Part shown: in pieces, positions 1 through 8,761 of the stretch | How positions within the stretch are numbered: position 1 is the first letter of the stretch | How the letters are laid out: each line of letters begins with the position of its first letter | From: Erythrobacteraceae bacterium WH01K | Lineage (GTDB): Bacteria; Pseudomonadota; Alphaproteobacteria; Sphingomonadales; Sphingomonadaceae | Length of the DNA stretch: 64,000 bases | Assembly: GCA_027941995.1 (NCBI GenBank) | Contig: CP115966.1 | Span: 62,001 to 126,000, forward strand | Reading direction: 5' to 3' | The notes under the pieces: model-generated | Databases searched by the model: none | The model's input: the letters and a program-made list of their open reading frames with translations, nothing else | What the model was told of the DNA's origin: nothing | Program-made: the position numbers and the translations under genes

Positions 1-1
1 C

Positions 2-463
2 GGGACCAATCTCAACCGCGAATGGGCGGAACCGAGCGCCGAGGCATCGCCCGAAGTGCTCGCCATTCGTGCGGCGATGGACGAAAGCGGTGTCGACTTC
101 GCCATGGATGTCCACGGCGACGAGGCGATTGCCGCCGTCTTCCTTGCCGGGTTCGAGGGTATCCCGTCCTGGACCGACGATCTTGGCGACAGGTTCTATC
201 GCTACCAGTCCATTCTGGAGCGGCGCACGCCGGACTTCCAGACGGCGAAGGGGTATCCTAAATCCGCCCCGGGCACGGCAAACCTCGCCATCAGCACCAA
301 CCAGGTGGCGGAGCGATACAAGGCCTGCGCGATGACGCTGGAAATGCCTTTCAAGGATAATGCGGACTGGCCCTACGAGGCCCAGGGATGGAGCCCGGAA
401 CGCAGCAAGTTGCTGGCGCGTGACTGCCTGGCCGCCCTGCTGGAATGGATCGAAAGCGAATGA
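2..463 (+). CDS. M14-family zinc carboxypeptidase, C-terminal part
   Basis: This is the last 153 residues of a metallopeptidase; the 5' end lies left of the window. The opening residues GTNLNREW match the substrate-binding N-R segment of M14 peptidases, and MDVHGDEAI is the usual D-x-H-x-D region. LEMPFKDN near the C-terminus holds the probable catalytic glutamate, preceded by [11 protein letters not shown]. This arrangement resembles the cytosolic carboxypeptidase (CCP-like) branch of M14. The zinc-binding HxxE would lie upstream and cannot be seen. The stop codon overlaps the possible ATG of the next, broken gene by four bases. Confidence 0.85.
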   Translation, partial: GTNLNREWAEPSAEASPEVLAIRAAMDESGVDFAMDVHGDEAIAAVFLAGFEGIPSWTDDLGDRFYRYQSILERRTPDFQTAKGYPKSAPGTANLAISTNQVAERYKACAMTLEMPFKDNADWPYEAQGWSPERSKLLARDCLAALLEWIESE

Positions 464-1004
464 GTCCGAAGAAAGCCGGCACGTTCGCGCGCCGGGTTCA
501 CGGTCGCCGCGGTTTTTGCAGTCGTCGTCGCCATCCAGCTTGTCCGGCTTAATCCCTATCTGCCGTTCGCGCCGGAAAGGGCTGCCCTGTCGGATGACGA
601 CGACAATGGCTCGTGCTTCACCGCCCTGTCGCTCAATGTGAAGCAGGTGAACACGCAGCATTACCGGGTCGCCGCCCTGATCGAGCGGGAGGACCCCGAT
701 CTCCTGCTGTTGATGGAGACCAATGGCCGCTTACCGCGATCCGCGCGCGGGCCGCGGGACTTATCCGACATTTCCCGCCAGCATGGCCTTCATCGGCTGG
801 CCGCTCGACCAGATCATGGTGAAGAACGCCCTGCGCGTGCAGTCCTTCGCCGTGCTCGAAGATGTCGGCGCGGACCACCTGCCGGTGAAGGGCCGTTTCT
901 GCCTGCGTGACGGCGAAGGCGAGGTGCTGGAGAGTTTCGAACCGGCCCCTGACAGTCCCGTCGAGGGCTCGGAAAGCGCCACGACAGGCGGCACGACCGG
1001 CTAG
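460..1004 (+). pseudogene. Endonuclease/exonuclease/phosphatase family protein, internally deleted and frameshifted
   Basis: Three reading frames together give pieces of one EEP-fold (DNase I-like) protein. An ATG at 460 opens a frame that dies after about 30 codons. The frame from about 503 continues with a membrane segment (VAAVFAVVVAIQLVRL), then FTALSLNVKQVN and DPDLLLLMETNG, the usual N-terminal EEP motifs. It then jumps at about 725-735 to a third frame carrying the C-terminal block RAGRGTYPTFPASM and GADHLPVKGRF. The expected 110-130 residues between METNG and RAGRGTYP, which would include the N-D-F catalytic motif, are absent. An active enzyme is not possible from this locus. Either a real deletion plus indel or an assembly error would explain it. 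Confidence 0.8.
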
Positions 1005-1007
1005 AGG

Positions 1008-1436
1008 TCAGTCGAGACTGGCCGGACCGAAAGCGTGCGGGAGCAGCGCGCTCAGCCGGATGCGCCGTGTCTCGGTGTCGCCCACGCAGAGCACCAGCGG
1101 ATCGGTTCCGCCAAGCTGTGCGAGTTCGTTCAGCACCTGCCGGCAACGCCCGCACGGGGTGATCGGCGCGCCCCCGCCCTTGTCCGCAGGGCCCGTGACC
1201 GCCACGATTTCCAGGCCTCCGCGCACGCCGTCTGCCATCGCCTTCGCGGCCGCCACCGTTTCCGCGCACAGAGCTAGGCCGTAGCTCGCATTCTCGATAT
1301 TCGTGCCGGTCACGACCGACCCGTCGGCGAACCCCAGCGCGGAGCCGACGCTGTATTCGGAATAGGGGCTGTAGGACCGGGTCGCAGCATCCCGAGCCGC
1401 TGCAATCAGGGCATCTTCGCGCTGCGTGTCCGTCAT
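1008..1436 (-). CDS. cdd: Cytidine deaminase
   Basis: A 142-residue protein matching homotetrameric cytidine deaminases, which convert (deoxy)cytidine to (deoxy)uridine in pyrimidine salvage. The zinc site is visible: CAETVAAAKA (the C/H-A-E motif with catalytic Glu) and PCGRCRQVL (P-C-x-x-C). The substrate-binding stretch GTNIENASYGLALCAE is also intact. The ATG overlaps the stop of the upstream GH25-like gene by four bases, so the two are probably translationally coupled in a three-gene operon with the UPF0262 gene. Confidence 0.93.
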   Translation of the reverse strand: MTDTQREDALIAAARDAATRSYSPYSEYSVGSALGFADGSVVTGTNIENASYGLALCAETVAAAKAMADGVRGGLEIVAVTGPADKGGGAPITPCGRCRQVLNELAQLGGTDPLVLCVGDTETRRIRLSALLPHAFGPASLD

Positions 1437-2134
1437 GATCGCACCACCAGCCAGCGAAGCGGGGTTTCGGTTGCTTCCACGCGCAATTCCTCGTTTGCCG
1501 TCCAGATAAGCCATGGCCGCCCGCCATAGTCGGGCAGGAACCGTGTCCGGACGAGCCATAACTGGCGCTCTATCCGGCCGGCAATGCCGTATTCCGCCTC
1601 GAACTCCGGGGTGATTTTCAGGATCACCGGCTTGGCCTCGTGATTCTCGATCTGGTTGGCAAGCGTCATGAGCTCGCTTTCGACCGCGGCCTCGTTCACG
1701 CGCACGGCGCACTCGCCGGTCCCCCGGGTGAGGGCGATGACCGGCGGCAGCAGGTCGTTGTCGCGCGGGACCATGCGCGTGAAATTGGCGGATTGCCGGT
1801 CGGCAGGGCGGCACGGATCGAAGCGGTGGATCGCGCCCACCTGCAGCCCTGCCTCTCGCGCGCTGCGCAGATTGGCGACGAAGGCCGGATCCTGCGCCGT
1901 CTCTCCGTCGCTCGCATGGAGATAGGCGAATTTCGCCCCCAATGCCCGCAGGGTGCGGAAATTGACGGTCCCGTCGCGGGCGGAGATCTCGACGCCCTGG
2001 TCCGGATAGGCTCCCTCGTCCGGGCGCCAGTGGGCCGTGTCCCACCACAGCCATGCAGCGGCGATGCCTGCCATGACGGCCAGCGCCAATACGCCCTTCC
2101 AGAGCCAGCCGCCCCGGTTCCTCTTGCGCGCCAT
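1433..2134 (-). CDS. GH25 (lysozyme)-like protein, catalytic residues apparently lost
   Basis: A 233-residue protein with an N-terminal transmembrane anchor (about residues 12-30, LWKGVLALAVMAGIAAAWLW) and a GH25-like fold. The order of elements matches GH25 muramidases: GVEISARDG at the first strand, FAYLHASDG for the family's FAYIKATEG, VGAIHRFDPC for GAYHFF, then ITPEFEAEYG. The family's essential acids appear replaced: DVS reads EIS and the D-x-E strand (VLDVE-like) reads PPVIALTRG. It may bind glycans without hydrolysis. It sits between cdd (4-bp overlap) and UPF0262 (6-bp gap) on the same strand. Confidence 0.75.
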   Translation of the reverse strand: MARKRNRGGWLWKGVLALAVMAGIAAAWLWWDTAHWRPDEGAYPDQGVEISARDGTVNFRTLRALGAKFAYLHASDGETAQDPAFVANLRSAREAGLQVGAIHRFDPCRPADRQSANFTRMVPRDNDLLPPVIALTRGTGECAVRVNEAAVESELMTLANQIENHEAKPVILKITPEFEAEYGIAGRIERQLWLVRTRFLPDYGGRPWLIWTANEELRVEATETPLRWLVVRS

Positions 2135-2140
2135 GTGCCG

Positions 2141-2635
2141 TCAGCCCCGGATGTGCAGGACGCAGATCAGGGTAAAGAGCCGCCGCGCGGTGGCGAAGTC
2201 GGTTTCGACCTTGCCTTCCAGCCGGTCGAGCAGCAGTTCGGACGCCGTATTGTGAACCCCCCGCCGGGCCATGTCGATCGTCTCGATCTCGGCCGGGGTC
2301 GCCTTGCGAATCGCCTGGTAATAGCTGTCGCAGATCGCGAAATACTCGCGGATCGGTCGGCGGAACCGCGCCAGCCCCAGGACGATCATCTCCAGCGCCT
2401 CGTCCTGTTCGCTGCGGATGTCCATGGCCAGCCGCCCGTCCTGCACCGACAGTTTCAGCCGGTAAGGCCCGTTCTTCCCTGCTTCGGAGGCACGGACAGG
2501 GCGAAACACGTTCTCCTCGATCAGGTCGTAGATCGCCACGCGCCGCTCCTGCTCGACATCGGCGTTGCGCCAGAGAATCGTCTCCTCGTCGAGTTCGACA
2601 TGCGACAGGCGCCAGGTGGGAAGTGTTTGGGTCAT
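2141..2635 (-). CDS. UPF0262 family protein
   Basis: A 164-residue soluble protein that I recognise as UPF0262, a family of unknown function largely confined to Alphaproteobacteria. Typical segments are a short N-terminal strand region, IYDLIEENVFRP, GPYRLKLSVQDGRLAMDI and the helical C-terminal half (FRRPIREYFAICDSYYQAI). The chosen ATG at 2635 gives the usual family length; a longer in-frame extension has no family match. It is the first gene of the UPF0262-GH25-cdd unit and is divergent from dnaB, sharing 130 bp of upstream DNA. Confidence 0.9.
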   Translation of the reverse strand: MTQTLPTWRLSHVELDEETILWRNADVEQERRVAIYDLIEENVFRPVRASEAGKNGPYRLKLSVQDGRLAMDIRSEQDEALEMIVLGLARFRRPIREYFAICDSYYQAIRKATPAEIETIDMARRGVHNTASELLLDRLEGKVETDFATARRLFTLICVLHIRG

Positions 2636-2765
2636 GGTTTCGCCAGCCGCTTTCGCAGATAGGCGCGCCCCGCCGCAAGGGCCTTCGAACCATCCCCGAT
2701 ATCCACAGCACCGTGTTGCCGAAGTGCCCTTGCGCCTACCCGCCCGCGCGGCCAAACCGCTGGCC

Positions 2766-4301
2766 ATGGCAGACCAAGACCTCATGATCCGATCCGATGC
2801 GCCGACTCCCGCCGATAGTGGCGCGAAAGAGGGCGAATCGGGCCGCAGCCTGCCATCGAATATCGAGGCCGAGGCCGCGTTCCTCGGTGCTGTGCTGATC
2901 GACAACCGGGTGATCGAGGATTTGCAGACGCCCATCGGCCCGCAGCACTTCTACGCCCCGATCCATGCCCGCATCTACGAACGCGTACTGTCGCTGATCG
3001 ACCGGAACGCGACGGCCAGCCCGGTGACGCTCAAACCCTATTTCGAAGGGGACGGGGCATTGTCGGAACTGGGCGGGACGACCTATCTCGCCCAGTTGAC
3101 GGCGGACGGCCAGGGCCTGCTCGCCCCGCGCGACCTGGCCGACCAGATCTACGACCTTGCCCTGCTGCGCGAACTGGTGACGGTGGGCCGCGATCTCGTC
3201 GAAGGCGCGCTGGACACCAGCGAGACGGTCGAGCCGATGCGCCAGATCGAGGAGGCGGAGGCCTCGCTCTTCGCAGTGGCGGAAGGGGCGGCGACCGGGA
3301 ACGAGGCGTCGACCTTCCGCTCCGCAGCCCTGACCGCGCTCAAACTGGCCGAAACCGCCATGAATTCCGGCGGCGGCGTGTCGGGCAAGACGTCCGGCCT
3401 CGCATCGCTCGACGACAAGACGGCCGGCCTGCACGATTCCGACCTCATCATCCTTGCCGGACGCCCCGGCATGGGCAAGACCTCGCTCGCCACCAATATC
3501 GCCTTCAATTGCGCCGAAGAACACCTGAAGTTCATGCAGGACGGCGGCGATGTGAACCAGGGCGCGCCGGTCGCCTTCTTCAGCCTGGAAATGAGCGCCG
3601 ACCAGCTTGCCACGCGTATCCTGGCCGAACAGGCGGAAATCTCGTCCGAGGCGCTGCGTTCGGGTACGATGAAGCGGGAAGAGTTCCAGAAGCTCGCCCA
3701 TGCAAGCCAGCGGCTCGCGGAACTGCCGCTCTATATCGACGATACGCCCGCCCTGTCCGTCTCCGGCCTGCGGACCCGCGCGCGGCGGCTGAAGCGCAAG
3801 CACGATATCGGGCTGATCGTGGTCGATTACCTGCAGCTGATGCAGGGATCCAAGCGCAGCCAGGACAGCCGCGTCAACGAAATCTCGGAAATCAGTCGCG
3901 GGCTGAAGACCCTGGCGAAGGAGCTGGCCGTGCCGGTCATCGCACTGTCCCAGCTGAGCCGTGCGGTGGAACAGCGCGAGGACAAGCGCCCGATGTTGTC
4001 CGACCTTCGCGAATCCGGCTCGATCGAGCAGGACGCCGACATGGTCTGGTTCATCTTCCGCGGCGACTATTACCACGAGGCGCTGCGCCCGGACATGCCG
4101 AACGAGAATTCCAGCCCCGACATCGCGGAAAAATACGCGATCTGGGAAGAACGCTACCTGGAACTGAAAAACCGCGCGACCTTGATCGTGGCCAAGCAGC
4201 GTCATGGTTCGACCGGCAACGTCCCGCTGCACTTCCAGCCCGAGATCACGAAGTTCTCGTCCCCGAACATGAAGGATTACAGCGATTACGGCTACGAATA
4301 G
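2766..4301 (+). CDS. dnaB: Replicative DNA helicase DnaB
   Basis: A 511-residue hexameric 5'-3' helicase that unwinds DNA at the fork and recruits primase. The N-terminal domain (about residues 35-140) begins with the DnaB signature LPSNIEAEAAFLGAVLIDNR. The RecA-like domain follows the linker, with Walker A GRPGMGKTS near residue 232, Walker B IGLIVVDYLQLM, and SQLSRAVEQR with LRESGSIEQDAD near the C-terminus. The ATG at 2766 was chosen because it opens just before the conserved N-domain; the longer upstream open frame lies in the intergenic DNA shared with UPF0262. It ends 8 bp from the convergent phospholipase D-type gene. Confidence 0.96.
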   Translation: MADQDLMIRSDAPTPADSGAKEGESGRSLPSNIEAEAAFLGAVLIDNRVIEDLQTPIGPQHFYAPIHARIYERVLSLIDRNATASPVTLKPYFEGDGALSELGGTTYLAQLTADGQGLLAPRDLADQIYDLALLRELVTVGRDLVEGALDTSETVEPMRQIEEAEASLFAVAEGAATGNEASTFRSAALTALKLAETAMNSGGGVSGKTSGLASLDDKTAGLHDSDLIILAGRPGMGKTSLATNIAFNCAEEHLKFMQDGGDVNQGAPVAFFSLEMSADQLATRILAEQAEISSEALRSGTMKREEFQKLAHASQRLAELPLYIDDTPALSVSGLRTRARRLKRKHDIGLIVVDYLQLMQGSKRSQDSRVNEISEISRGLKTLAKELAVPVIALSQLSRAVEQREDKRPMLSDLRESGSIEQDADMVWFIFRGDYYHEALRPDMPNENSSPDIAEKYAIWEERYLELKNRATLIVAKQRHGSTGNVPLHFQPEITKFSSPNMKDYSDYGYE

Positions 4302-4309
4302 CGCGCTGG

Positions 4310-5515
4310 CTATAGCCCGAGATTTAGCCGCCGGCTGACCGTGTAATCCATCACCCCGACCAGGAACCAGCTGAAATTCCAGCGGATCCTGTTCCACAGC
4401 GTGTTGCGCCTGCGATGCACCTGCGGGGTCACGTCGAGCGAGGCCGGCAGGTGGCTGGCGATGAATTCGCGCATCCGGTCGGCAAAGGCCGCGTCCTCAA
4501 CCCGAAGGACGATCTCGAGATTGATATACAGGCTGCGCATGTCGAAATTGGCGCTGCCTAGGTAAACGGCATCGTCCAGCACCAGCAGCTTCGTATGCAT
4601 CTTGCAGGCGTCGAATTCGTAGACGTCCGCACCCTTGTGCAGCAGGTAATCGTAAAGCGAGCGCGAGGCGCCGATGGTGGCGGCATTGTCGGACTTGCCC
4701 GCCATCACAAGGTTGGCCTGCCCCTGCTGCGCAATCTTGCCGATCTTCCTCAGCAGCCGTTTCGGCGGGGAGAAATAGGCCATCATCAGGTCGAGGCGGC
4801 GGCCATTCTCCAGGTCGCGGCCGACCGTGCGCGCCCAGCTCGACAGCTTGCGCGTCGGGCCGCCCATCAGCCATCGGACCGCCCCCGCACCCGCATCCCA
4901 CTCGCGCACGGCGTGGCGGACATGCTTCCATTCCACCCCGTCGGAATCGGTCCATTCCAGCAGGTTGTCGTACCAATCGACCAGCGGCGAGACTGCCCGC
5001 CCCTCCAGCCATACGGCAAGGTCGTTCCAGCCATTGTCTGTCGGCGGCGCGAAATAGTCGTCGGCGATATTGAAACCGCCGACGATCGCGCGCTCATCGT
5101 CGGCCAGCGCGATCTTCTGGTGGTTGCGTATGAGGTATCGCAGCGATGCGCGTGACGAGAAAACGCGGAAATCCCCGCCGGCCGCAGTGAAATCGCGGAA
5201 GAACCTCGCATCGGCTTCCGCCCCGAAACCGTCCACGATCAGCGTGACCTTGACCCCGCGTGTCGCCGCCTCGGTCAGCGCGGTGCGCATGCGCCTGCCC
5301 ACATCGTCCTTCGCGAAGATATAAAAGCAGAGTTTGAGCGAGTGCTTCGCCCCCTCGACCAACGCCAACAGGGCCTCCAGACGTTCCCCGCCCCGCGGAT
5401 AGAGCCACAGATCCAGCCCGTCGACCGAGGCGGAAAAGCTGGGCGGATCGGAATATTCCTCCGGTGGAACCGGCGGTGCCGCGCCTGTGGTGTCTTGCGG
5501 AAGGACATCGGTCAT
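4310..5515 (-). CDS. Phospholipase D-like / cardiolipin synthase family protein
   Basis: A 401-residue protein with two HKD phosphatidyltransferase motifs: NHQKIALADD followed by GGFN, and MHTKLLVLDD followed by GSANFD. This duplicated layout is that of cardiolipin synthases, which join two phosphatidylglycerols or PG with PE. It lacks the N-terminal transmembrane pair of classical ClsA and so resembles ClsB/ClsC forms. The ATG at 5515 is preferred over an upstream TTG that would add an Arg-rich tail with no family support. It is divergent from rpoZ and convergent with dnaB. Substrate is inferred from family only. Confidence 0.88.
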   Translation of the reverse strand: MTDVLPQDTTGAAPPVPPEEYSDPPSFSASVDGLDLWLYPRGGERLEALLALVEGAKHSLKLCFYIFAKDDVGRRMRTALTEAATRGVKVTLIVDGFGAEADARFFRDFTAAGGDFRVFSSRASLRYLIRNHQKIALADDERAIVGGFNIADDYFAPPTDNGWNDLAVWLEGRAVSPLVDWYDNLLEWTDSDGVEWKHVRHAVREWDAGAGAVRWLMGGPTRKLSSWARTVGRDLENGRRLDLMMAYFSPPKRLLRKIGKIAQQGQANLVMAGKSDNAATIGASRSLYDYLLHKGADVYEFDACKMHTKLLVLDDAVYLGSANFDMRSLYINLEIVLRVEDAAFADRMREFIASHLPASLDVTPQVHRRRNTLWNRIRWNFSWFLVGVMDYTVSRRLNLGL

Positions 5516-5661
5516 CCCGGCATCCCTACGGCGGCGGCCCCGCCCCGACAAGATAGCCGCCCTGCGCCGTCCGAGGAGCGCGATTTCCTTGACTCTACGG
5601 CCCCCGGGGCGTATCCGGCGTCAACCCCGAAATTCCAATACCTGTTTGCGAGGGCACCTGC

Positions 5662-6006
5662 ATGGCGCGCGTTACCGTCGAAGATTGTGTCGACAAGATC
5701 CCCAACCGTTTCGATCTCGTCCTGCTTGCAGCTCAGCGCGCACGCGACATTTCCGGCGGTGCAGAGCTGACCCTGGAACGCGACCGGGACAAGAATCCCG
5801 TCGTCGCCCTGCGCGAAATCGCGGAACAGAACATCAAGCCGAAAGAACTGAAGGAATCGGTCGTCACCAACCTGCAGAAGATCCTGCCGGACGACGACGA
5901 CGACATCGATGAAATCGGTTCTCTCAGCCAGTCGGCAGAGGCACTGCGGATCACCGCTTCCGCCCCGACCCGCTCGACCTCGATCGGGGCCGATTACGAA
6001 GGCTGA
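5662..6006 (+). CDS. rpoZ: DNA-directed RNA polymerase omega subunit
   Basis: A 114-residue omega subunit, which binds beta-prime and helps assemble RNA polymerase and mediate ppGpp response. [20 protein letters not shown] and [11 protein letters not shown] are the family hallmark, and [11 protein letters not shown] is the conserved third helix. The C-terminal tail is longer and acidic (DDDDDIDE), as is common in Alphaproteobacteria. A strong hairpin with a T-run 27 bp after the stop terminates it, so it is probably monocistronic. Confidence 0.96.
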   Translation: MARVTVEDCVDKIPNRFDLVLLAAQRARDISGGAELTLERDRDKNPVVALREIAEQNIKPKELKESVVTNLQKILPDDDDDIDEIGSLSQSAEALRITASAPTRSTSIGADYEG

Positions 6007-6032
6007 GGCCTTGTCCTTTGAACGATACAAAA

Positions 6033-6062
6033 GGCCGTCCCTTAACGGGGCGGCCTTTTTTT
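6033..6062 (+). terminator. Rho-independent terminator of rpoZ
   Basis: GGCCGTCCC and GGGGCGGCC form a nine-base stem with one mismatch around a five-base loop (TTAAC), followed directly by seven Ts. It lies 27 bp after the rpoZ stop and before the ParA-like gene. Confidence 0.88.
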
Positions 6063-6129
6063 GTGCCTCGGCACGGCGCGGGCCCATGTCCACACGGGTC
6101 TTTCACTTTCAAGGGAGAGCGAGGCACCG

Positions 6130-6864
6130 ATGGCAGTCGTAGCGGTCTACAGCGTCAAGGGCGGCGTCGGGAAGACGACGATGGCGGCCAACCTCGCCTG
6201 GTGCTCGGCCGAGATCTCCTGCCGCAGCACCCTGCTGTGGGACCTGGACGCATCGGGCGGGGCCAGTTTCCTGCTCGGCGTCGAACCGCGGAAGAAAAAA
6301 GTCGCGACCAGCGTGTTCGCGCTGGAGCGGGACCCGGAAAAGCTGATCCGGACAACGGGTTATCGCAGGCTGGATGTCCTGCCGGCGGACGAGACGATCC
6401 GCGCGCTGGAAAACCAGTTCATGGATATCGGCAAGCGCAAACGGCTGGCCAAGATCGCCGCCCAGTTGGGCAAGGATTACGAGCGGATTATCTTCGACTG
6501 TCCGCCGGTCCTCAACGAAACCAGCGCGCAGGTCGTGCGCGCCGCCGACCTCATCATCGTGCCGCTGCCGCCATCGCCGCTTTCGACGCGCGCATTCGAC
6601 CGCGTGGTGGAAGAGGTGAAGGCGAACACGTCGCGCCATCCCCCGATCCTGCCCGTGCTGTCCATGCTGGACTTGCGGCGCACGCTCCATCGCTCGGCAC
6701 GGGAAGAAAACCCCGACTGGCCCAGCATTCCGCAGGCGAGCGCGGCCGAACAATGTGCAGTGCGCCAGCAACCGGTCGGCGCCTTTGCCCCGCGCAGCCC
6801 CGCCGCTCGGTCGTTCCAGCACCTGTGGACGGCCATAGAGCGCAAGCTGGCGAAGCGGAAATAG
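6130..6864 (+). CDS. ParA/MinD-like P-loop ATPase
   Basis: A 244-residue deviant Walker ATPase. SVKGGVGKTTMAANLA is the signature KGGVGKT Walker A' motif with two lysines, LLWDLDASGGAS is the A'-following segment with conserved Asp, and IIFDCPPVLNETS is Walker B. Such proteins position chromosomes, plasmids or cell-pole cargo using ATP-driven dimerisation. No parB, minC or flagellar neighbour is present, so the cargo cannot be told. Its end approaches the convergent desaturase gene (3-bp gap). The ATG at 6130 is preceded by AGGGAGAGCGAGG, a good ribosome-binding region. Confidence 0.88.
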   Translation: MAVVAVYSVKGGVGKTTMAANLAWCSAEISCRSTLLWDLDASGGASFLLGVEPRKKKVATSVFALERDPEKLIRTTGYRRLDVLPADETIRALENQFMDIGKRKRLAKIAAQLGKDYERIIFDCPPVLNETSAQVVRAADLIIVPLPPSPLSTRAFDRVVEEVKANTSRHPPILPVLSMLDLRRTLHRSAREENPDWPSIPQASAAEQCAVRQQPVGAFAPRSPAARSFQHLWTAIERKLAKRK

Positions 6865-6867
6865 GCC

Positions 6868-7689
6868 CTATTCCTCGCCCGGGTGCCGGCGCGCAAATGG
6901 CAGGCGAAGGCTCCAGCCGAGACGGCCGGGCCGCTCGTCCTGATAGCCTTCCAGACCGAAGATCAGGCCGTTCTGGCCTTTTTTCGCCGCGCCCACATAG
7001 GTGCCGAGCAACCGGTCCCAGCCCGACAGGACGGTGCCGTAATTGCTGTTCGTTTCATCCATTTTGGCTGAGTGGTGGATGCGGTGCATGTCGGGGGTGA
7101 CGAACAGCCTGCGCCACGCAGCCTCGAGCCCCGATGGCAGGCGGAAATTGCCATGGGTGAAGATCGTGGCCACGGCAAAGCCGATCTCGAAGACGAACAC
7201 GGCGAGCGGCGCTGCCCCCAGCGCGACGACGATCGCCATCTTGTACGCCATGGACAGCACGATCTCGGCCGGGTGGAAGCGCGCACCCGTGGTAATGTCG
7301 AAGCCGGTGTCGGTATGATGGACCTTGTGCAGCCTCCAAAGAAGGGGGATCTCGTGGGTGGCCCGGTGCTGGATGTAAAGCGCGAGGTCGAGCAGCACGA
7401 TAGCCGCGATGAATTCTGCCCATGGCGGCAGTTGCGTGACGTTGAACAGGCCCCAGCCCGCATCACGCGCCCACACCGCTGCGCCGACCATGGCGAGCGG
7501 CAGCACCAGCCGAACGGCCAGCGTATCGATGGCGTAGAGGCCCAGATTGGTCCTCCACCGCGGCAGGCGGCCAAGCGGGAATTGGCGGAAAGGGCGCGCC
7601 AGCTCCAGCGCCGCAAACAGCGCGAAGGCAGCGGCGATAACGCCGAAGCCCATGATCGGGGCGCTGATCCCGAAGATTTCCATGCACAT
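6868..7689 (-). CDS. Sterol desaturase / fatty acid hydroxylase family membrane protein
   Basis: A 273-residue integral membrane di-iron protein. The eight-histidine pattern of the family is present: HRATH (H-x3-H), HKVHH (H-x2-HH), FTHGNF and HRIHH (H-x2-HH), followed by NYGTVLSGWDRLLGT, which is typical of the bacterial branch. Hydrophobic segments lie at about residues 8-28, 53-73 and 88-107, and near 150-175 between the histidine clusters. Members insert oxygen into lipids, carotenoids or sterol-like substrates; the substrate here is unknown. It is transcribed toward the ParA-like gene and away from the DUF3667 pair. Confidence 0.88.
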   Translation of the reverse strand: MCMEIFGISAPIMGFGVIAAAFALFAALELARPFRQFPLGRLPRWRTNLGLYAIDTLAVRLVLPLAMVGAAVWARDAGWGLFNVTQLPPWAEFIAAIVLLDLALYIQHRATHEIPLLWRLHKVHHTDTGFDITTGARFHPAEIVLSMAYKMAIVVALGAAPLAVFVFEIGFAVATIFTHGNFRLPSGLEAAWRRLFVTPDMHRIHHSAKMDETNSNYGTVLSGWDRLLGTYVGAAKKGQNGLIFGLEGYQDERPGRLGWSLRLPFARRHPGEE

Positions 7690-7780
7690 GATATCGGGCC
7701 CGTTTCCCGCCTGTGCAAGCCGTTCCGATTGCGTGGGTGCGGGGCGGGTCTATACCGATTGTGCCAAGATGGGAGCATTC

Positions 7781-8752
7781 ATGCCGGAACCGACCAACCC
7801 GGACGCAGAGACCTGCCGCAATTGCGAAACGTCGCTTTCCGGCGCCTTCTGCCATGCCTGCGGGCAGGAACGGCGGATAGGCATGGGCTTCCCGTCTCTG
7901 TTGAAGCGCTTTGCGGGGTCTGTAGCGACGCCCGGCGGCCGGTTCTTCGAGACGCTGACCGGCCTCGTCGCCTCGCCCGGAACACTGACGAGGGCGTATA
8001 ATGCGGGTGCCCGCGCGCGGTTCCTCTCGCCGTTCGCCATGTTGCTGTTCGCCATGATCGTGCTGCACGGAGTCCAGTGGATGACCGGCGGGAGCGACGG
8101 CGCGATCAGTCACGAACGCTCCGTAGACCGGGCACTGGCCCGCGCGCAGGCATCACTCGATGCCTATGCCGAGGGAGAGGCCGAAGAGGGGCCGGATACG
8201 CCCGGCCTGTTGCAGGACGACAGCAGCGCCGCGCGCGCGAAGCTGTCGGCGGAGGAACGGCGCGAGAGGGCCCTCAGCACCAAGTTCTTCGCCGATCAGG
8301 CGGTAAAGGCGTGGAACCCGGCCCCTTCGTCGCAGGATAGCGTGGCAGGATGGCGCGGCACGATTGCACGCGCCGCGTCCGCCTTGCCTGCGCTATTCCC
8401 GCTGATCGGCTGGCTGCTGATCCCGGCCCTGCTGCCTGTGACGCGCTTGCTGCTGCCGGGAAGCAGCAAGGCGGGTTCACTGGAACGCGCGCATTTCCTC
8501 GTCTTTACGCTCGCATTCGGTGCGCTCGTCATGGCTGCGGGAACGGCGCTGGTAGGGGCGGGAATACCCGTTTCTTTAGCGATTGCGGCGGCCGGTATCC
8601 TGATGCTCGCCCATACATCGGTTCATGTGCGGGGCGCGTTCGACCTTTCCTGGCCGGGGTCTGCTGCGCGCAGCGCCGCGCTGATCGGCGCCGGGATCGC
8701 TGTGCTGGGCGTGATCGGGACCGGGCTTAGCTTTTCCGGGATTCTGGGTTAG
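7781..8752 (+). CDS. DUF3667 domain membrane protein (first of tandem pair)
   Basis: A 323-residue protein of unknown function. The N-terminus has the DUF3667 zinc-ribbon-like motif CRNCETSLSGAFCHACGQ (two CxxC pairs), then LTRAYNAGARARFLSPFAMLLF, where the first membrane segment starts. A charged, Ala/Glu-rich soluble stretch separates it from three or four C-terminal membrane helices (about residues 205-320). The ATG at 7781 was chosen because GGGAG lies five bases upstream; an ATG at 7769 lacks this. The next gene is a paralog beginning 9 bp after the stop. Confidence 0.82.
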   Translation: MPEPTNPDAETCRNCETSLSGAFCHACGQERRIGMGFPSLLKRFAGSVATPGGRFFETLTGLVASPGTLTRAYNAGARARFLSPFAMLLFAMIVLHGVQWMTGGSDGAISHERSVDRALARAQASLDAYAEGEAEEGPDTPGLLQDDSSAARAKLSAEERRERALSTKFFADQAVKAWNPAPSSQDSVAGWRGTIARAASALPALFPLIGWLLIPALLPVTRLLLPGSSKAGSLERAHFLVFTLAFGALVMAAGTALVGAGIPVSLAIAAAGILMLAHTSVHVRGAFDLSWPGSAARSAALIGAGIAVLGVIGTGLSFSGILG

Positions 8753-8761
8753 GCTGGCCCG

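Noticed and set aside
2736-4397. Long minus-strand open frame antisense to dnaB
   Set aside because: Typical GC-rich shadow frame; dnaB on the plus strand is unambiguous.
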